64,000 nucleotides of DNA from Rhyacichthys aspro (taxonomy: Eukaryota > Chordata > Actinopteri > Gobiiformes > Rhyacichthyidae), in contig CM072158.1 in the NCBI GenBank assembly GCA_036850595.1, forward strand, positions 7,827,422 to 7,891,421, written 5' to 3'. The notes under the pieces are model-generated. The model worked only from the letters and a program-made list of their open reading frames with translations. It was not told where the DNA came from and did not search any database. Shown here piece by piece: positions 37,766-50,213 of this stretch; position 1 is the stretch's first letter, and each line of letters starts with the position of its first letter. Position numbers and translations under genes: made by a program.

Positions 37766-39079
37766 AACAGTATGTAATTAAAAAGACTGGTCTGAGACAC
37801 CTTTGTCAAACTGACCCTGATCTGATCTTGTTCAAACTTTGCACTGACTGTCACATATTGTGTGTTGGCTAAAAGCTAATTTTAATCTTAATTATTCTAC
37901 TACAAATGTCAAACATTCCTTTTATAAAGCTTTGAAGTTGTTAATAAACAGTTTTATACAGTGATTTTGCACAGTTTGTTGTACATTGCCTCTTGTCTTC
38001 ATTTCTGGGTTACTTATATTCTTGCTCATTCTATTACAACAATCAAATGTAAGCGTATGATCCTATTTCTGACTTCGCTGAGCTGAACAAATGTGTTGGA
38101 GCCGAATCAGTGCCACAAAGTCTTCTAGCTCAGTCTACTACAACCTTTACAGTTATTTTATACTTTAACTTCAGTTCAAATTTTGGCTCCATACAGCACC
38201 TCGACCCATTCCCCTGTTGTTACTCTGCGTATCACTTTACATCACTGTACTCTTCATATTCTCCTGGTTATTCCACACCCTGTGCTCCATTGTGTCCTCT
38301 GTGTGTTCTGTGGCAATACAGCCCACTACAACATGCACTCAATAAGTGTTTGAAAATGCACTTGTTTTGGCCAAAGTTATGTAAAAACAGGGAGTGGAAA
38401 GGAAAATGAGTGAAGGATAGAGGAAGGGCAGCCATGAGAAGTGTATATAATCACATTAGAAGCTACTTTTTCCATCTGTTCTGACTTAAAAATGTGCTCA
38501 ATAAAAACTCCCCCACCCCTTTTTGTTGGCTGCAGGTATCACTGTGCATTTCAAGGGTAAATATTCAGGGTCAAAATATCATGCAGTGTCCACTTTTTAC
38601 AACTGTCATCTTCAACTCAACGCTGTGGTTCAGTTGAATTTGCAGTGCTGTGAAAAATGGCCCTTCAAGATCTCCCATACAGGCACTTCCTGAGGTGAGC
38701 CCAGCGACGGTTCACATGTCGTGATGGTTTTTCCAGCTTTTTCTTCGGCTGCAGACAAGTGGCTCTCAGAAGTGCTTCCCAGTTTATGCACACAGCACTG
38801 AGTGAGCAGCGGGGAGCACTGGGCCTCCACAAAGTCGAAGTTTGTACATTAGAGAGAAATAGAAGCAAAACAAAGAGAGAATTAGACCATGATGTGTAAC
38901 CGAGTTTGTTGGGTTCACTCTTTGAGGTCTCCCTTGGCAGAAAATATGTTTTTAATGGCCTCAGTGAAGTCTATGTTGTTGTGCAAGCATCAAACCCACA
39001 ACCTTCTTCATGGCTCTCAAGGGCAAATGAAGTTTATTTGCTTATTAAGAAAACTAATTTGCACCAGAAGTGGTTCGAG

Positions 39080-39215
39080 TTACACTACTGTTTTTTATTT
39101 GTTGCTTTTACGCATCCATTTTCGTTCTTTTTGTCCTGTTACATGTCACTGGAGCCTATCCCAGCTGCTTTGGACATTAAGTGGGGTACATCCTGGACAA
39201 TCAGCAATTCAAAAC
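39080..39215 (-). repeat. Antisense L2-like element 3' end (degraded)
   Basis: The stretch reads ggagcctatcccagctgctt...gtggggtacatcctggacaatc. This is the reverse complement of the L2-like 3' end seen intact at 50947-51064 (ggtgtaccccgcct...agctgctgggataggctcc). Confidence 0.65.
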
Positions 39216-40812
39216 AACAAATGGCAATTTAAATTCAGCAACTCTAACTAAATGGATGCCTAGACGGTGGGAAGAAGCTGGAGTACCTTCTGTTTTTGTT
39301 CGCATTTTGTTTAGTAAGAGGCTGAAAGGTCTTTGTATTAGCTTTAGTGGCGCCACAGAGAAATTAAAAGCAAAATGCAAGAAACCAGCCTCAGAATTTG
39401 CACTGACATGCATTTTGTACCTCTGTTAATGTGTTAATTTGACATTCTTTTTTAAAGCTTTTATGATGTTGATGAACAGCTTTATGTAACGAGTAGACAC
39501 GTAAAAAACTTAAGATAGCCCATCTTGTCTGAATGAACTCTTTGACTTAATGGAAGCCCAAACACACAAATTGCAGTGCCCCTCCTTGTTCGCCGGGTCA
39601 CTTTCCACACTCCACAGTTGTGCCAGTTCATTCCTCAGGCGGTGATGTCATGGAGCCTTGCAGTGCTGTATTGGCTGAGGAATGCTGCGGTTTTAGGGCT
39701 GAGAGCTTACAAGTCCAAGTTTTGATTTAGGACCAACCATGACAGTGCCATCAGAGGAAATGATGATGAGTCACAAGAACCGGCTGACAAAGACCAAGTC
39801 AGCTTGAGATGGATGTAACACTGTATATATAAATATAATATCTCAAGCCAAGAAAATCATTCAGTTTTTTAATTACGTTTTGTAAGTGTATACTCATTCT
39901 TTCCATTGCTTTAAAAATATTTCCAATAAAATAACTTAAGTGTTATGTTTATGCCTTTCATTAGAAAAAATATACACTCTTTTTTTCCTCCTGTAAGGAG
40001 GTAGGTATGTAATAGCCTTATTATAATGAACAGTATAATATTTGACCCCTGACCATAAAATTAAAATAGTGTGTGATTTATAAATTGTCTAATTGCTGAT
40101 GGCAGAGTATGTATGTGAGTTAAGAGGTCAGTGTGTGCTCTTTGTGTAGACACTCTGACCTGTTTAGTGTAATCATATGACTATACTTTCACCCATGTGA
40201 CCCCATGTGACTCTTAGGAGAAAAATCCAAGCTTTGTAAAGTGACATAGAGGCCACAAAGATTGAAGGCTATCAAATATGTAGGGTAACTGCATGGTTAT
40301 GTGAGTAAAGTGCAAAAAGCATCCTCCTAATGAGGCCAGCTGCTGGCAGATAAGAAACATCTTAATATTTGACGTATTTGTTTATTAAAAAGTAATAATA
40401 TAAATAATAAGCGAACAAATATTCAGATCGTCTTGTGGTGTTACAGTTTTGTTTCATATTTTATCCTGCTTATACAATGGAGACAATGTGGTTTAAAGGC
40501 ATAAGGGGGACCCCTACTGGACAGACAGGTAAAGACTTCAATCAGTGCATCTGCAAGTGCTGTAAAATTATAGCCTATAGACCTACGTTTACTCTGACTT
40601 CTTATTAATACCACATACTCTACACAAAACATTACAATGGAGAGGATAACAGAATAAAGTTTTGGACAACAGTTCATTTAAAAAATGTTGGTCTATATTT
40701 ACTTTATTCGCATAGAGTGTCGTATCTATGTGGGTCTAACATTAATCATTGACAGATTCCTGTCTCTCAATGTCGTTGGCATGACGACGGCAGACCACGC
40801 CCCTTTAGACCT

Positions 40813-40847
40813 CACGTGTTCCTCTGCTGCAGCGGCTGTCACATGAC
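40813..40847 (+). promoter_or_regulatory. scamp3: scamp3 promoter E-box / CLEAR-like motifs
   Basis: CACGTG at 40813-40818 and GTCACATGAC at 40838-40847 lie about 400 bases upstream of the scamp3 start. The second is one base from the CLEAR motif GTCACGTGAC bound by TFEB/MITF factors. Function is inferred. Confidence 0.4.
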
Positions 40848-41226
40848 CGAACGGTTTCGCTCTAACTTCCTGTTCCCTTTCTGCGGTTGAAAACATCAGC
40901 CTTATTTCGCAAGTGGCAACGTAACTTGTTCTTGTAATTTGATATAGGCTGTTTTAAACTATATCGAGCGTAGAAGTGATAGAATTTAAATTAATATGTT
41001 TGTTGTTAGTCCGGAGAAAACGGTTAGTGTTTAGCTTAGCCTACTTGACACACCGCCGCCCTTTCGTTTTAGACAAACGCAGCATTTGATAAGCAAGACA
41101 AGCGCCAGCTGCTGCTTTCAGTTATAATAACTTTAATATTAAAATTGGCAGCAAGTGGTGGTGACGCTTTTTTGCAGTTAAAGCTTTTTTCATTTGATAT
41201 CAAAATACCACATCCTCACAGAGCCA

Positions 41227-44200
41227 ATGGACGACAATCCTTTTCAGGTGAGTTTTTTAAAATGTATTTCACATCGGCCTCTGGCTGGCGTGTTGTTGCT
41301 CATGTGACGTGCAACGCGTTTCTGGTCCACTTGTAGCTCTCCAACAATTAAATAAGACATTAAGTTCAATCGTGATTATTGGCCTGTCGTTGAGGTGTAC
41401 ATCAAATCACGCTTTGTTTATCTTGTTTCATCTTTCAGGACCCTTCAGTGGTTCAGCACAGCAGCACCACAGGATATGCCACATTGGACCTATACAACCC
41501 ATTTGATAATGCTACGACTGGGGTGGGAACATTGTTTATCACACACACTTATCGACTAAAACATGAAAACACTACAATAGTAGACATTGCAAAGGGCTGC
41601 CTTGGCTCATCTTCTATATGCCACAAAGAATAGATATTACAACTATTTGAAAAGCTTCTGCACACATACCTAAACATACACATCTTGACACATATCTTAT
41701 TAAATAAATAACATAACAGTAAATATGTTATCAGAAACTGCAATGTGAACTTGTTATTTACGAATAAGAAATCCAGTTAGTGTACTTTCTGAAATATGCT
41801 GCAATGTAAAACCGGTTTGTCTTCACATGTCACACTTACAGCAATAATCAATAGTTGATAAGATCATGCAGTAGAACATGGGTATGTTTGGCTTTTTCCT
41901 TAAGTCTTTTGGATATTTGACAGAGATTTACTTCTTAATTACTCCCATGTCCCATGAAATCGAAAATGGAATATAGGAAGCAACAAAATGTGCTGTGTGA
42001 CTGCTGTACAGCTGTCATACACTTGAAATTCAGCAAAGTGAAATTAGTGTATAATTTTCAGGTCTTTCAGTGTTGACAAATAGAGGTAGAAAGGTTGCAG
42101 TGGGAAAGTCAGTTTACTGTATGTGGAAATTACATTACACACATTACATATATTTCATTAATTGATTACATTTATTGATTAATATTCTGTCCTTTTTTAG
42201 CCTCCACCTCCGTATGAAGCCACCGCTCCATCCGCTCCCCCCATTGTGCCTGCTCAGACTCCACCCAGCACTACTACACCTACTGAACCTCGCAACTATG
42301 GCTCCTACAGCAACCAGGTACAACTGCTGCACAAAATAATCTATGAGACATTGTGATCATTTATAACAGGGTTCAAATATTCATTTACTAGGAGCTATTA
42401 AAATGTATGTGTCAAGAAAACACATAAGGTCCTTCACAGATCTGTTGATTAGACCTGCTTGATCTGCTTTTTAGACTGCTGTAAATGCTACCACAGCAGA
42501 GCTCCTGAAGAAACAGGAAGAGCTGGAGAAAAAGGCCAAGGAGCTGGAGCGGAGAGAACGGGAGCTTGAATCACACGGCATTGGACCTGGAGCCTGTAAG
42601 AAATATGGGAATAAATATGCTAAAAATTTAGAAAAGCAAAAAGTAATGGCTTTTTATTGGTCTTTCTTAGCCCGGCAGAATAACTGGCCTCCTCTGCCAT
42701 CTTTTTGCCCTGTTGGGCCCTGCTTCTACCAGGACATCAATGTCGAGATCAGCCAGAACTTCCAGCGCACTGTCACCATCATATACTACTTTTGGATGTG
42801 TATGTTCTTATTTTTCTGTTAGATGCCCGTTCCTTACAACATTTTCCTCCCATCATAGTCAAACACTTGGTAGAAAATACCACTTATCAGGATAAGTGGT
42901 GTTTTCTACCACTTATCCTTATATGGATAATTGCCAGTTAATCACTGACACAGGCAAATATTTACACATATACATTACCAGCCAACTGATTGAGGCTCTT
43001 TTCCTTAATATTTGCAGTAAACTGTTAGGTGAAGGCGGGTTGTGGGGATGAACCAAAAAGGTCTATAAAAGAAGGTTGAGTTATTTCTTGCTGTACCATA
43101 TGGGGTTTGAGCAGGAATCTTGGTACTAGAGTCTCACAAGGTTTAAAGACTCATACTTAGCCTGTTGTTAAGTTTTTCTTCTATTTTTGCTTGTCAGTCT
43201 GCACAGGCACCCTGCTCTTGAACGTTATCTCCTCACTTGCCTATTTCTGTAAGGATCCTGGTGGAAGTGGTGGTGTTGGTCTAGGCCTCGCCATCCTTTG
43301 GGCTCTTCTCTTCACACCCTGCTCCTTTCTTTGTTGGTATCGACCTTTGTACAAAGCTTTTAGGTGTGTATCAAAGTATTCATCAAATAATTAATAACAT
43401 ATAAGTCTAACAAGCTTATCTCATTAATATTTTTACTCGGAAATACAATTGGCACTGACTAGTAAATACAAACTTTGTGATTTACAGATTTTTTCCTCAT
43501 GTGGTATAATGTTGTATTATGTTTTTTTTTTCTTTTTCCAGGAGTGACAGCTCCTTCAATTTCTTTGTCTTCTTCTTTGTCTTCTTTGCCCAAGTTGCCA
43601 CTTTTGTTATCATGACCATTGGCATTCCTGGATGGGGATTCAGGTATAGTTACTGTAACAAAATGGCAAAGATATCCTGGAAAAAGTTTGCCAAAAATTT
43701 GTATGTATTTTTTCTCAGTGGGTGGATTGTGAGTCTGGCTGCTCTGCACACGAGTATCGCTGTTGGTGTCATCATGATAATCAATGCCATCCTCTTCACT
43801 GCTCAAGCTGCCATGGGAGTTTTCCTGCTAAAGAAGGTGAATATTGAATAAGTGTGTAGATGTCTGAAAGCAAAGGGGTTGTTGGCATTGTCCTTGCACA
43901 GAGGTGAAATTTCAAGATTAGAAGTTGCATACTTGCAGTTACAAGCAATTGGTATTACCAAAAAGGAAAAGTCTGTTATTACTATAATCTACTATACTAT
44001 AAACTGAATGTCCATTAGGAAAATGTGCATATATATTATTATTAATAAAAGGTGCCCAGTGGGAGAGTGTTACTGCTGTCTCACATCAAGTGGGTTTTGG
44101 TTTCATGGAGTAAATATGTCCTCCCTATGCTATACTGGGTCCTCCCATCATCCAAAGATATGCACGTGTAGGTGAATTGCCCATAGTGAATTAGTGTGAG

Positions 44201-44637
44201 AGTGAATGGTTGTCTGTTAGTGCCTGTCTCTAAGTGTTAGAGCTCTGATTAAGTATTAACCCAGTGCAGCTGGTATAGGCCCCCCTCGACCTGTTATTAT
44301 ATTATTTATAATTAGAATGATTGTTTTTCAAAAGAGCAGCAAGAACAGTCAGTACATAACAAATGGTCTCTAGACCCACCACAATATCAAGTTGTACGTA
44401 TCAGTTTCTCCCACACAAAGTGCATATTATGATGATGATTAACTGCATGTATCGTATGTCCGTGCTCTCTTCTTTCCTATTCTACAGATCCACAGTTTGT
44501 ACCGGCAGACTGATGCCAGCTTTCAGAAGGCCCAGGCTGAGTTTGCGACAGGAGTGATGTCCAATCAGGCCGTGCGCCAGGCCGCTGCCACTGCTGCTGC
44601 CAACGCTGCGCAGGGGGCGTTCACTGCACCTCGATAG
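41227..44637 (+). CDS. scamp3: scamp3, secretory carrier-associated membrane protein 3
   Basis: A four-pass membrane protein of the trans-Golgi and endosomal recycling system. Nine coding exons: 41227-41247, 41439-41522, 42201-42317, 42475-42595, 42671-42799, 43198-43363, 43542-43643, 43719-43836 and 44488-44637. They sum to 1,008 bases, 335 residues plus stop. The N-terminus has NPF motifs (DDNPFQ, YNPFDN), PPPPYEA and the SCAMP3-type PTEPRNYGSYS. A charged coiled coil follows (AELLKKQEELEKKAKELERRE), then RQNNWPPLPSFCPVGPCFYQD and four membrane spans. The amphipathic loop CWYRPLYKAFRSDSSFNFFVF is family-invariant, and SLYRQTDASFQKAQAEFATG follows. Human SCAMP3 has an extra N-terminal NPF. 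A possible acceptor just before the ATG (CCTCACAG|AG) means an upstream coding exon could exist, but none was found. Confidence 0.93.
42869..42918. repeat. Near-perfect hairpin built from inverted L2-like tail fragments
   Basis: Arm 42869-42887 pairs with 42892-42910 around a four-base loop, with one G-T wobble. ACCACTTATC at 42879 and ACCACTTATCC at 42908 can alternatively pair with GGATAAGTGGT at 42890-42900. The minus-strand reading GGATAAGTGGTAGAAAA is one base from the L2-like tail GGATAAGCGGTAGAAAA. It lies in scamp3 intron 5. Confidence 0.6.
44040..44300 (+). repeat. Degraded tRNA-SINE/L2-type interspersed repeat
   Basis: The region retains the order of a widespread teleost element: a head like 'gtgttactgctgtctcacatcaagtgggtt', a middle with 'atggagtaaatatgtcctccctatgc', 'tcctcccatcatccaaagatatgcacgtgtaggtgaattg' and 'gtgtgagagtgaatggttgtctgt', and an end like 'cagctggtataggccccc'. 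It is much diverged and lies inside scamp3 intron 8. Confidence 0.65.
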
Positions 44638-45331
44638 GTTGGAGAGAAGGTTTGTGAAGATAGGAAAGCTTTAAGAGTAAAGGATGGCCCCTCCAACCTG
44701 ATCAAAACTGTTTTTTTTACCCCACCAGTGATTATGGTTTGAAGGAGGCAAAACTGAGTCTATATTATTACCCCACTTTAGGGCAAGTGCAAAAAAACAG
44801 AATGGGACTCAGTTTTATATGAAAATGTAGAGGACAGTTAGCTACATCACCAAATCAAAAGTCGACATGTTACAAGTGTTGACCCAGGAATCAGAAAGAT
44901 GGTGGGATCAAAAAGCATGGGTAAACATTAAGATTCTAAAACTGGATTTGCACAGTCATACCAAGTGTCAATGAATGCAGGGAAATGCTTGTTTATATGG
45001 GGAAAAAATGTGCCAAGTGATGATGCTCAGTCAGTGCTAACCTGCTAATCTTTTTGTAATAACTCAACTTCTCACTTTTGTGTTTGGATTGGAGATAGGT
45101 GTAAACATTAAGATGCCATTCTAACATTTGGTTCATGAACTCTTTAGCCAATGCTACTTTATCGGTGTTTACTACTAACAATTTGATTTGTTAATATTTC
45201 AAATGAGAATGCCTGACACCTTATTGCCAAAACCTCTTGGACTGTGATGTGTTGTTTTTGGTTAAAATATCTCTATCATTGTTTTGTTGGTATTGCTTGT
45301 GGTTATTATTAAAAGTCACTGTTTTGGTTTT

Positions 45332-45337
45332 AATAAA
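45332..45337 (+). terminator. scamp3: Probable scamp3 polyadenylation signal
   Basis: AATAAA about 695 bases after the stop codon, in an AT-rich context (gttttaataaatatac). Confidence 0.5.
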
Positions 45338-45788
45338 TATACAATGTCATGCTTACATGGTCTGAAGCAGTTATTTTCAGGTCAGTCAGGTTTTGTGTTT
45401 CCATTAACACGTGCCATTTTATAGTATTAGTATTATTAAGAGGCAGTAATTTAATTCATTGTATTGTAAATAAACATTTAATTTAATAGCTTAATAAATT
45501 AACAATTGTATCCATTTTTAATAAAATTGATGAACTTGTGGGTTATAAAAAAGATTTAGGATGCTCTTTGATATACAGTCTAGGCCTATGTCATTGCTTA
45601 CATTAGGTCTATATGATGAAATTGAATGTTAGTGTCGTCCAAATTATTCCATATTTAACAAAATGAATAAAATACGTGTTCAAACACTAGTCCAGGCAAA
45701 ATATACAGAGGTAAAACAGAAGCATATTTCATTCATAAATGTATTAACTTACGCTACACTGTTACGTGAGTTAAAGTCAGTTATCTGT

Positions 45789-45801
45789 GTTGCTAGGTAA
45801 C
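45789..45801. promoter_or_regulatory. RFX X-box-like palindrome upstream of rnf115
   Basis: GTTGCTAGGTAAC is close to the ideal imperfect palindrome of the RFX X-box. It lies about 330 bases upstream of the rnf115 start codon in the scamp3-rnf115 spacer. Confidence 0.5.
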
Positions 45802-46123
45802 AAGATCCGTGATCTGCAAGTTTAGCTTTTAAAAGGAAAGCTTATGCACTTTAGGCTGCATCAAACGTGTTTCAAGAGATCTGAATGTAGTGTTTACGCA
45901 TAAAATTACGATAAAAAGTTTTATTACAGTAGAGAGAAAAGTTGATTTAACTTGCCGCACTGGGGGAAACGTGTGCCTAGCCTGAACTGTTGTGTCGCTA
46001 ACTACTTGAGCTCCATTTGAAGCGCCTCGCCTTGGGCTCGTCTGACCGCTGCTGGACACGCGGCGGGGACTTTTATGGAGAGACACTCCGACGTCAGGCG
46101 CTGCGGTTTTTTTTTTTACCGTG

Positions 46124-46133
46124 AAGATGGCGG
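46124..46133 (+). promoter_or_regulatory. rnf115: YY1-type motif overlapping the rnf115 start codon
   Basis: AAGATGGCGG matches the YY1 core (AAnATGGCGG) and includes the initiator ATG at 46127. YY1 sites at this position just downstream of TATA-less starts are a known promoter class. Confidence 0.5.
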
Positions 46134-49100
46134 AGGCTGCGGACACACCACAAAACCGTTTTTTCTGCCACTGCTGTAAAAGTGAAACAACCCCTAAATT
46201 CCCGGTGAGTCACTTTAGATGTGTTTTTCTCCCCTAAATGCTTTGGTCATTGTCAGCGTGACAAATGCAGAGGGCACTACTTTCCCAGCACTGACTGATA
46301 TGTACGTGCAAAGTTGCCACAGTGACTACAGTTGGTTGACAGTTTGATAAAATGTGAAATAGGACTTTTATGACAACTGTTGCCTATTGTGCATAGCCAC
46401 AGCATGCTCCAAGATCTTACATTAGAGGGTGTGCACGGGTAAAATCTATAGTGATTCACGTTGCCATTTTTAGAAACACCACTGTTGCCTGTGGCCAGTT
46501 GTCTACTGTCAACTGTGGGAGACGTAACATAAGAGCGGCTGTTTGGCTGGCAGTCACAACTTGTACCAATGTCGCATTCCTTCAAGGCGTAAACATGTCT
46601 CTCTTTTTCCTAATCATAATGACTAAATTTACTATATAATTTTTTAAAAGCAACCTGTTGAATTATTCATTTCTCTTGATGGACCAGAAGAGAGCGCACT
46701 GCTCAACGTTGTGAGCTGCCAGACCTTTTTGTGGCAGGTTTACGCATTGGTTTAGTTATGGGTGAACTCAGCTCACGTGTGTCAGAGCGTGGCTGTAAAC
46801 TAAAGAGCAATATAAATCTGAGTAGAGCCATTTGTGGGCCTTTCAACAGAACAAAATTCAAGAATAGATGCCACTGTTCGTCTGCTAGGCTGGTATCTTT
46901 ATTTTAGATATTGACACAATTTGACATGATAGACTTTACCCTAGTAGTTTTTTGTCATTCATTTTAATCAATGTATGTATTTTATGCTGATCAAAGGTGG
47001 CTCTATATTGTTTCAGATGGTCCAAAAAAGGCTGCCATACATCAATGCTATGCAGGCCTGTATTTGATTTTAGTTTAATATATTTTCAGCTGGTTAAAGT
47101 GTGTTTTACTTGGGTACTTGGGACACCATTGGTTGCTGTGCTCTCGTGAGAAAGATGTTAAATGGTGAGTTAGTTTGAAATATCACAGACACACTAAAAC
47201 AGGAAAGTAAGGATCAAAACATGTGTTACACCTGCATTGCACCTGTTTATACCTGTCCAACACTATATATTTCTCTCTATAAAGGACTTGGTCTGTCCCA
47301 AATGTGATTCGGGCTTCATTGAGGAGGTGGAGGAAAACTCCAGGTACAACTCAATTACATTGTTTGTGTTTTTTAATCCAGCAGAACCTTTCAAATGTTG
47401 TTACACTTGTATTAAGACTTATTTATGCTTCTCCACAGTCTATTACAGAACAATTCATCGGCTCCCAGACAAGAGGCAGACTCAATACTCTCTGAGGTAT
47501 ACCCATATGGGGTTGTAACAACAGCACTTATTTGGTGGCGATAACGATTAATTCTCTGGTTTCTTTCCAAGTTATGGCAGCTGCTGTTCATGGAGCGCTC
47601 TGCTCTGCTATCTCATCCTCCCTCCTCAGAGTCAGAGCTCGATGACAATGAGCATTCGTCCGCAAGTAACAGCTCTACTTCACTGTCTTCAGTGTCTTTA
47701 GATCTTTTAGAGGCCAGAGAACCAGAGTCTTCCTCTACCGCTTCAAATGATCAAGAGGAGTCAACAGAGTCTGAAGAAAGGCCAGGAGTGGAGGGGTGTG
47801 TGGACATAAACACAATATAGACCAAATAATACAAATAATAATACAAATAGTTATCAGTAATATAGACCTTATAAATGTCTTTACTTAAGCCCTAGCTTTA
47901 TGGCTATAATGCGTGTCCATTTTTACATAATTCTAACCAGCTGTAGAGTATGGAGTCTGCAAATAAGCCGTCTGCATGTTATTATACAGTAGCCATACAG
48001 ATGAGCTCCATGGTAGCAATTGATTTATTGTTCACACGGCTCTCTTTTTCTGCTTTTTCTTCTTTTTCTGGCTAATAGCAAAAAACAAAACCATAGCTAA
48101 CAAGAGTCAATATTTTACAGGAAGTTTACACATCTATTATTTATAATAATTGTGTCTTGCCATGTCTTATACATAACAGCACTAATACATACTTTTCTCT
48201 ATCAAGCATCCTACAGCAGTTCTTTGCTGGTCTCTTCACCAACAACGGAGACCCAGTTGCTACACCAGACGCACTGTAAACACATTTCATTTTTAACACA
48301 TAATGCACTTTTGATCCATCGTTAAATATTATACCTCTCATTTATGGACTTCTTCTCTGTTCCCTTGTCACAGATCTAGCATGCTACAGTTGTACTCAAA
48401 CCCAGGAGACTATGCCTGGGGTCAGGGAGGTTTAGACACTGTCATCACTGAGGTAATATCAGACCTAACCTTTAATTTCTAAAATATCGGATTCTGGTGA
48501 TTTTGTTACAGCTGTGCTAAACTCCCTTGTTAGTTGTTAGGACAGTTGGAAAACACTGGACCACCTCCAGCAGAGAAAGAGATGATCTCATCCCTCCCAT
48601 CAGTCTGCATCGCCAAAGATCAGACAGGTGAACTTCTTTTAATAAACCACCTGATTAAATGTATCTAATTAGTCTAATAACATTATTCCAGCTCTACATT
48701 TAACTTTCATTTTTTATTCCTGCATGTTTTCATCTTATTGTCTCACTATTTTTGTTTAACCATATTATCATCAAGCAAACTCAAAGAGCATTTATTAGCT
48801 GGTCCACTTTTATGAGTAACTCTGCCTTTTTGGATCTAGTTGTGAACTGACTCTTGAGAAGTTTTGAATAAATATTTGCTTGGGGCTTGCTTACTTCATA
48901 TGTTTACATGCTTTTTCATGTTTTTTATATGTGTCTGTGTTTTTAGACTGCAGACTGGAGTGCACAGTTTGTAGGGAGGAGTACTCATTGGGGGAATCAG
49001 TCAGGAAACTACCGTGCCTCCATTACTTTCACAGTGAATGTATAGTGCCTTGGCTGGAGCTGGTAAGGACGAGGGGGGCTGTGTGGTTAGTGGGCTCAAG

Positions 49101-49382
49101 GGTTTAAAGGTCATGAAAGTTTTAGTGGTGTGTCACACATCCTGCCTTAATAACTGTGTAAAACACACAAACCTCGCATATAAAGGTGTACTGTCTCTTC
49201 ATGTATGCATTTAACACCAACCTTTATTTAACTTTCAAGTAACTTTACCTTTTTCACAGCATGATACCTGCCCAGTGTGCCGCAAAAGCCTTAATGGGGT
49301 GGACAACAGCCTCCCATCCACATCTCAACGCCCAGATGCCCCCTCTGTTCGGACAGAGGCACAAGAAGAGCAGGCTATTTAA
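46127..49382 (+). CDS. rnf115: rnf115, RING-H2 E3 ubiquitin ligase (BCA2-like)
   Basis: An E3 ubiquitin ligase of the RNF115/RNF126 family, linked to receptor trafficking. Nine coding exons: 46127-46204, 47285-47343, 47439-47496, 47572-47795, 48207-48275, 48374-48452, 48534-48627, 48947-49062 and 49260-49382. They sum to 900 bases, 299 residues plus stop. The N-terminal BCA2 zinc finger reads FFCHCCKSE...LVCPKCDSGFIEEV (four Cys). A Ser/acidic-rich middle follows (about 66-140), then GILQQFFAGLF, NPGDYAWGQGGLD and LLGQLENTGPPPAEKE. The RING-H2 is CTVCREEY...PCLHYFHSECIVPWLELHDTCPVCRKSLNG (C3H2C3 complete). RNF126 is the alternative; the FAGLF segment and neighbourhood with human 1q genes favour RNF115. 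The middle region is more divergent from human than the two zinc domains. Confidence 0.9.
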
Positions 49383-50213
49383 AAATGTGTCAAAAACTGT
49401 AACTTGTGCAATGCTTTTCTTTGATCAACTGCATATTTTTGCACATTTCACGTTATTTTACACTGCTCAGGATCTTTTTTTGAACATAATTTCTCACAAA
49501 ACCCAAATGGACAGTTGTGCACTGCCCTTTTAAAGGGCTTTACTAAATGATTGCCTCTGTTGTTCTAAATTGTCATCACTGAGCTGCCAGTGCATGTGTA
49601 AATGTTGGGAAAATTCACTCTGAGTAATGTTATCACACTTTTGCACAAAAACAATCCCTTTATGCTGCAGGTTTTCAACTTAAATTGTTTCTATGACCGA
49701 AGTCCTAGTATAATACTAATTTAGTCCTAAACCTAGTGCTGATTTTGTACTGTGTTTAGTTTTGATAAAAATCCACTGATTGGTCAAATCCCTACATATA
49801 TCAAAAAATTGGTGTAATGACGAAAAATAACTGAATAATCCTCTAATAACTATGTCTGTGATTTGGCATGACATATGGATGGACTGGATTTGGCCCAGTG
49901 TTAGACATTTGAAGACCTCTGTTTTTATGTTAAGATAAAATTAAAAGTCACTGTAAAAGTCACTTCTGCACTTTCCTCTTTCCACTCTTTTCAACTCTTA
50001 CCTAAGCCTAAGCCTTTTTTTTTTGTCTTTAATTTACATTATATCAATACCATTAAGTATTAATTTGCTGATTAAAATATGGTGAAAACTGCTCTTCTTC
50101 CACACCTTTAACTTTCGGTTTGGAGATGAATCTATTTGCACACCCTCTCCTCTTCCTTCCTGCTGTGGTTTTAGGTGTGTAGTCCACACAGTTAAAGCTT
50201 TGACAAAGAAACT

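Larger units (their letters stand above)
37240..40780. other. Intergenic region between crabp2 and scamp3
   Basis: No gene seen. It contains a repeat tail near 37640-37760, an antisense L2-like tail near 39080-39215 and AT-rich unique DNA. ORFs of about 100-120 codons at 38110-39251 contain no recognisable domain and overlap repeat-derived sequence. Confidence 0.6.

Noticed and set aside
38889..39251. 120-codon and 108-codon overlapping plus-strand ORFs
   Set aside because: The 3' part is an antisense L2-like tail and neither frame resembles a protein family.
42869..42918. Pre-miRNA gene in scamp3 intron 5
   Set aside because: The hairpin has a four-base loop and only about 20 paired bases, too short for a usual precursor, and its arms match a repeat tail.
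43459..43806. 115-codon minus-strand ORF
   Set aside because: It is the antisense of scamp3 exons 7 and 8 and their introns, with no family resemblance of its own.
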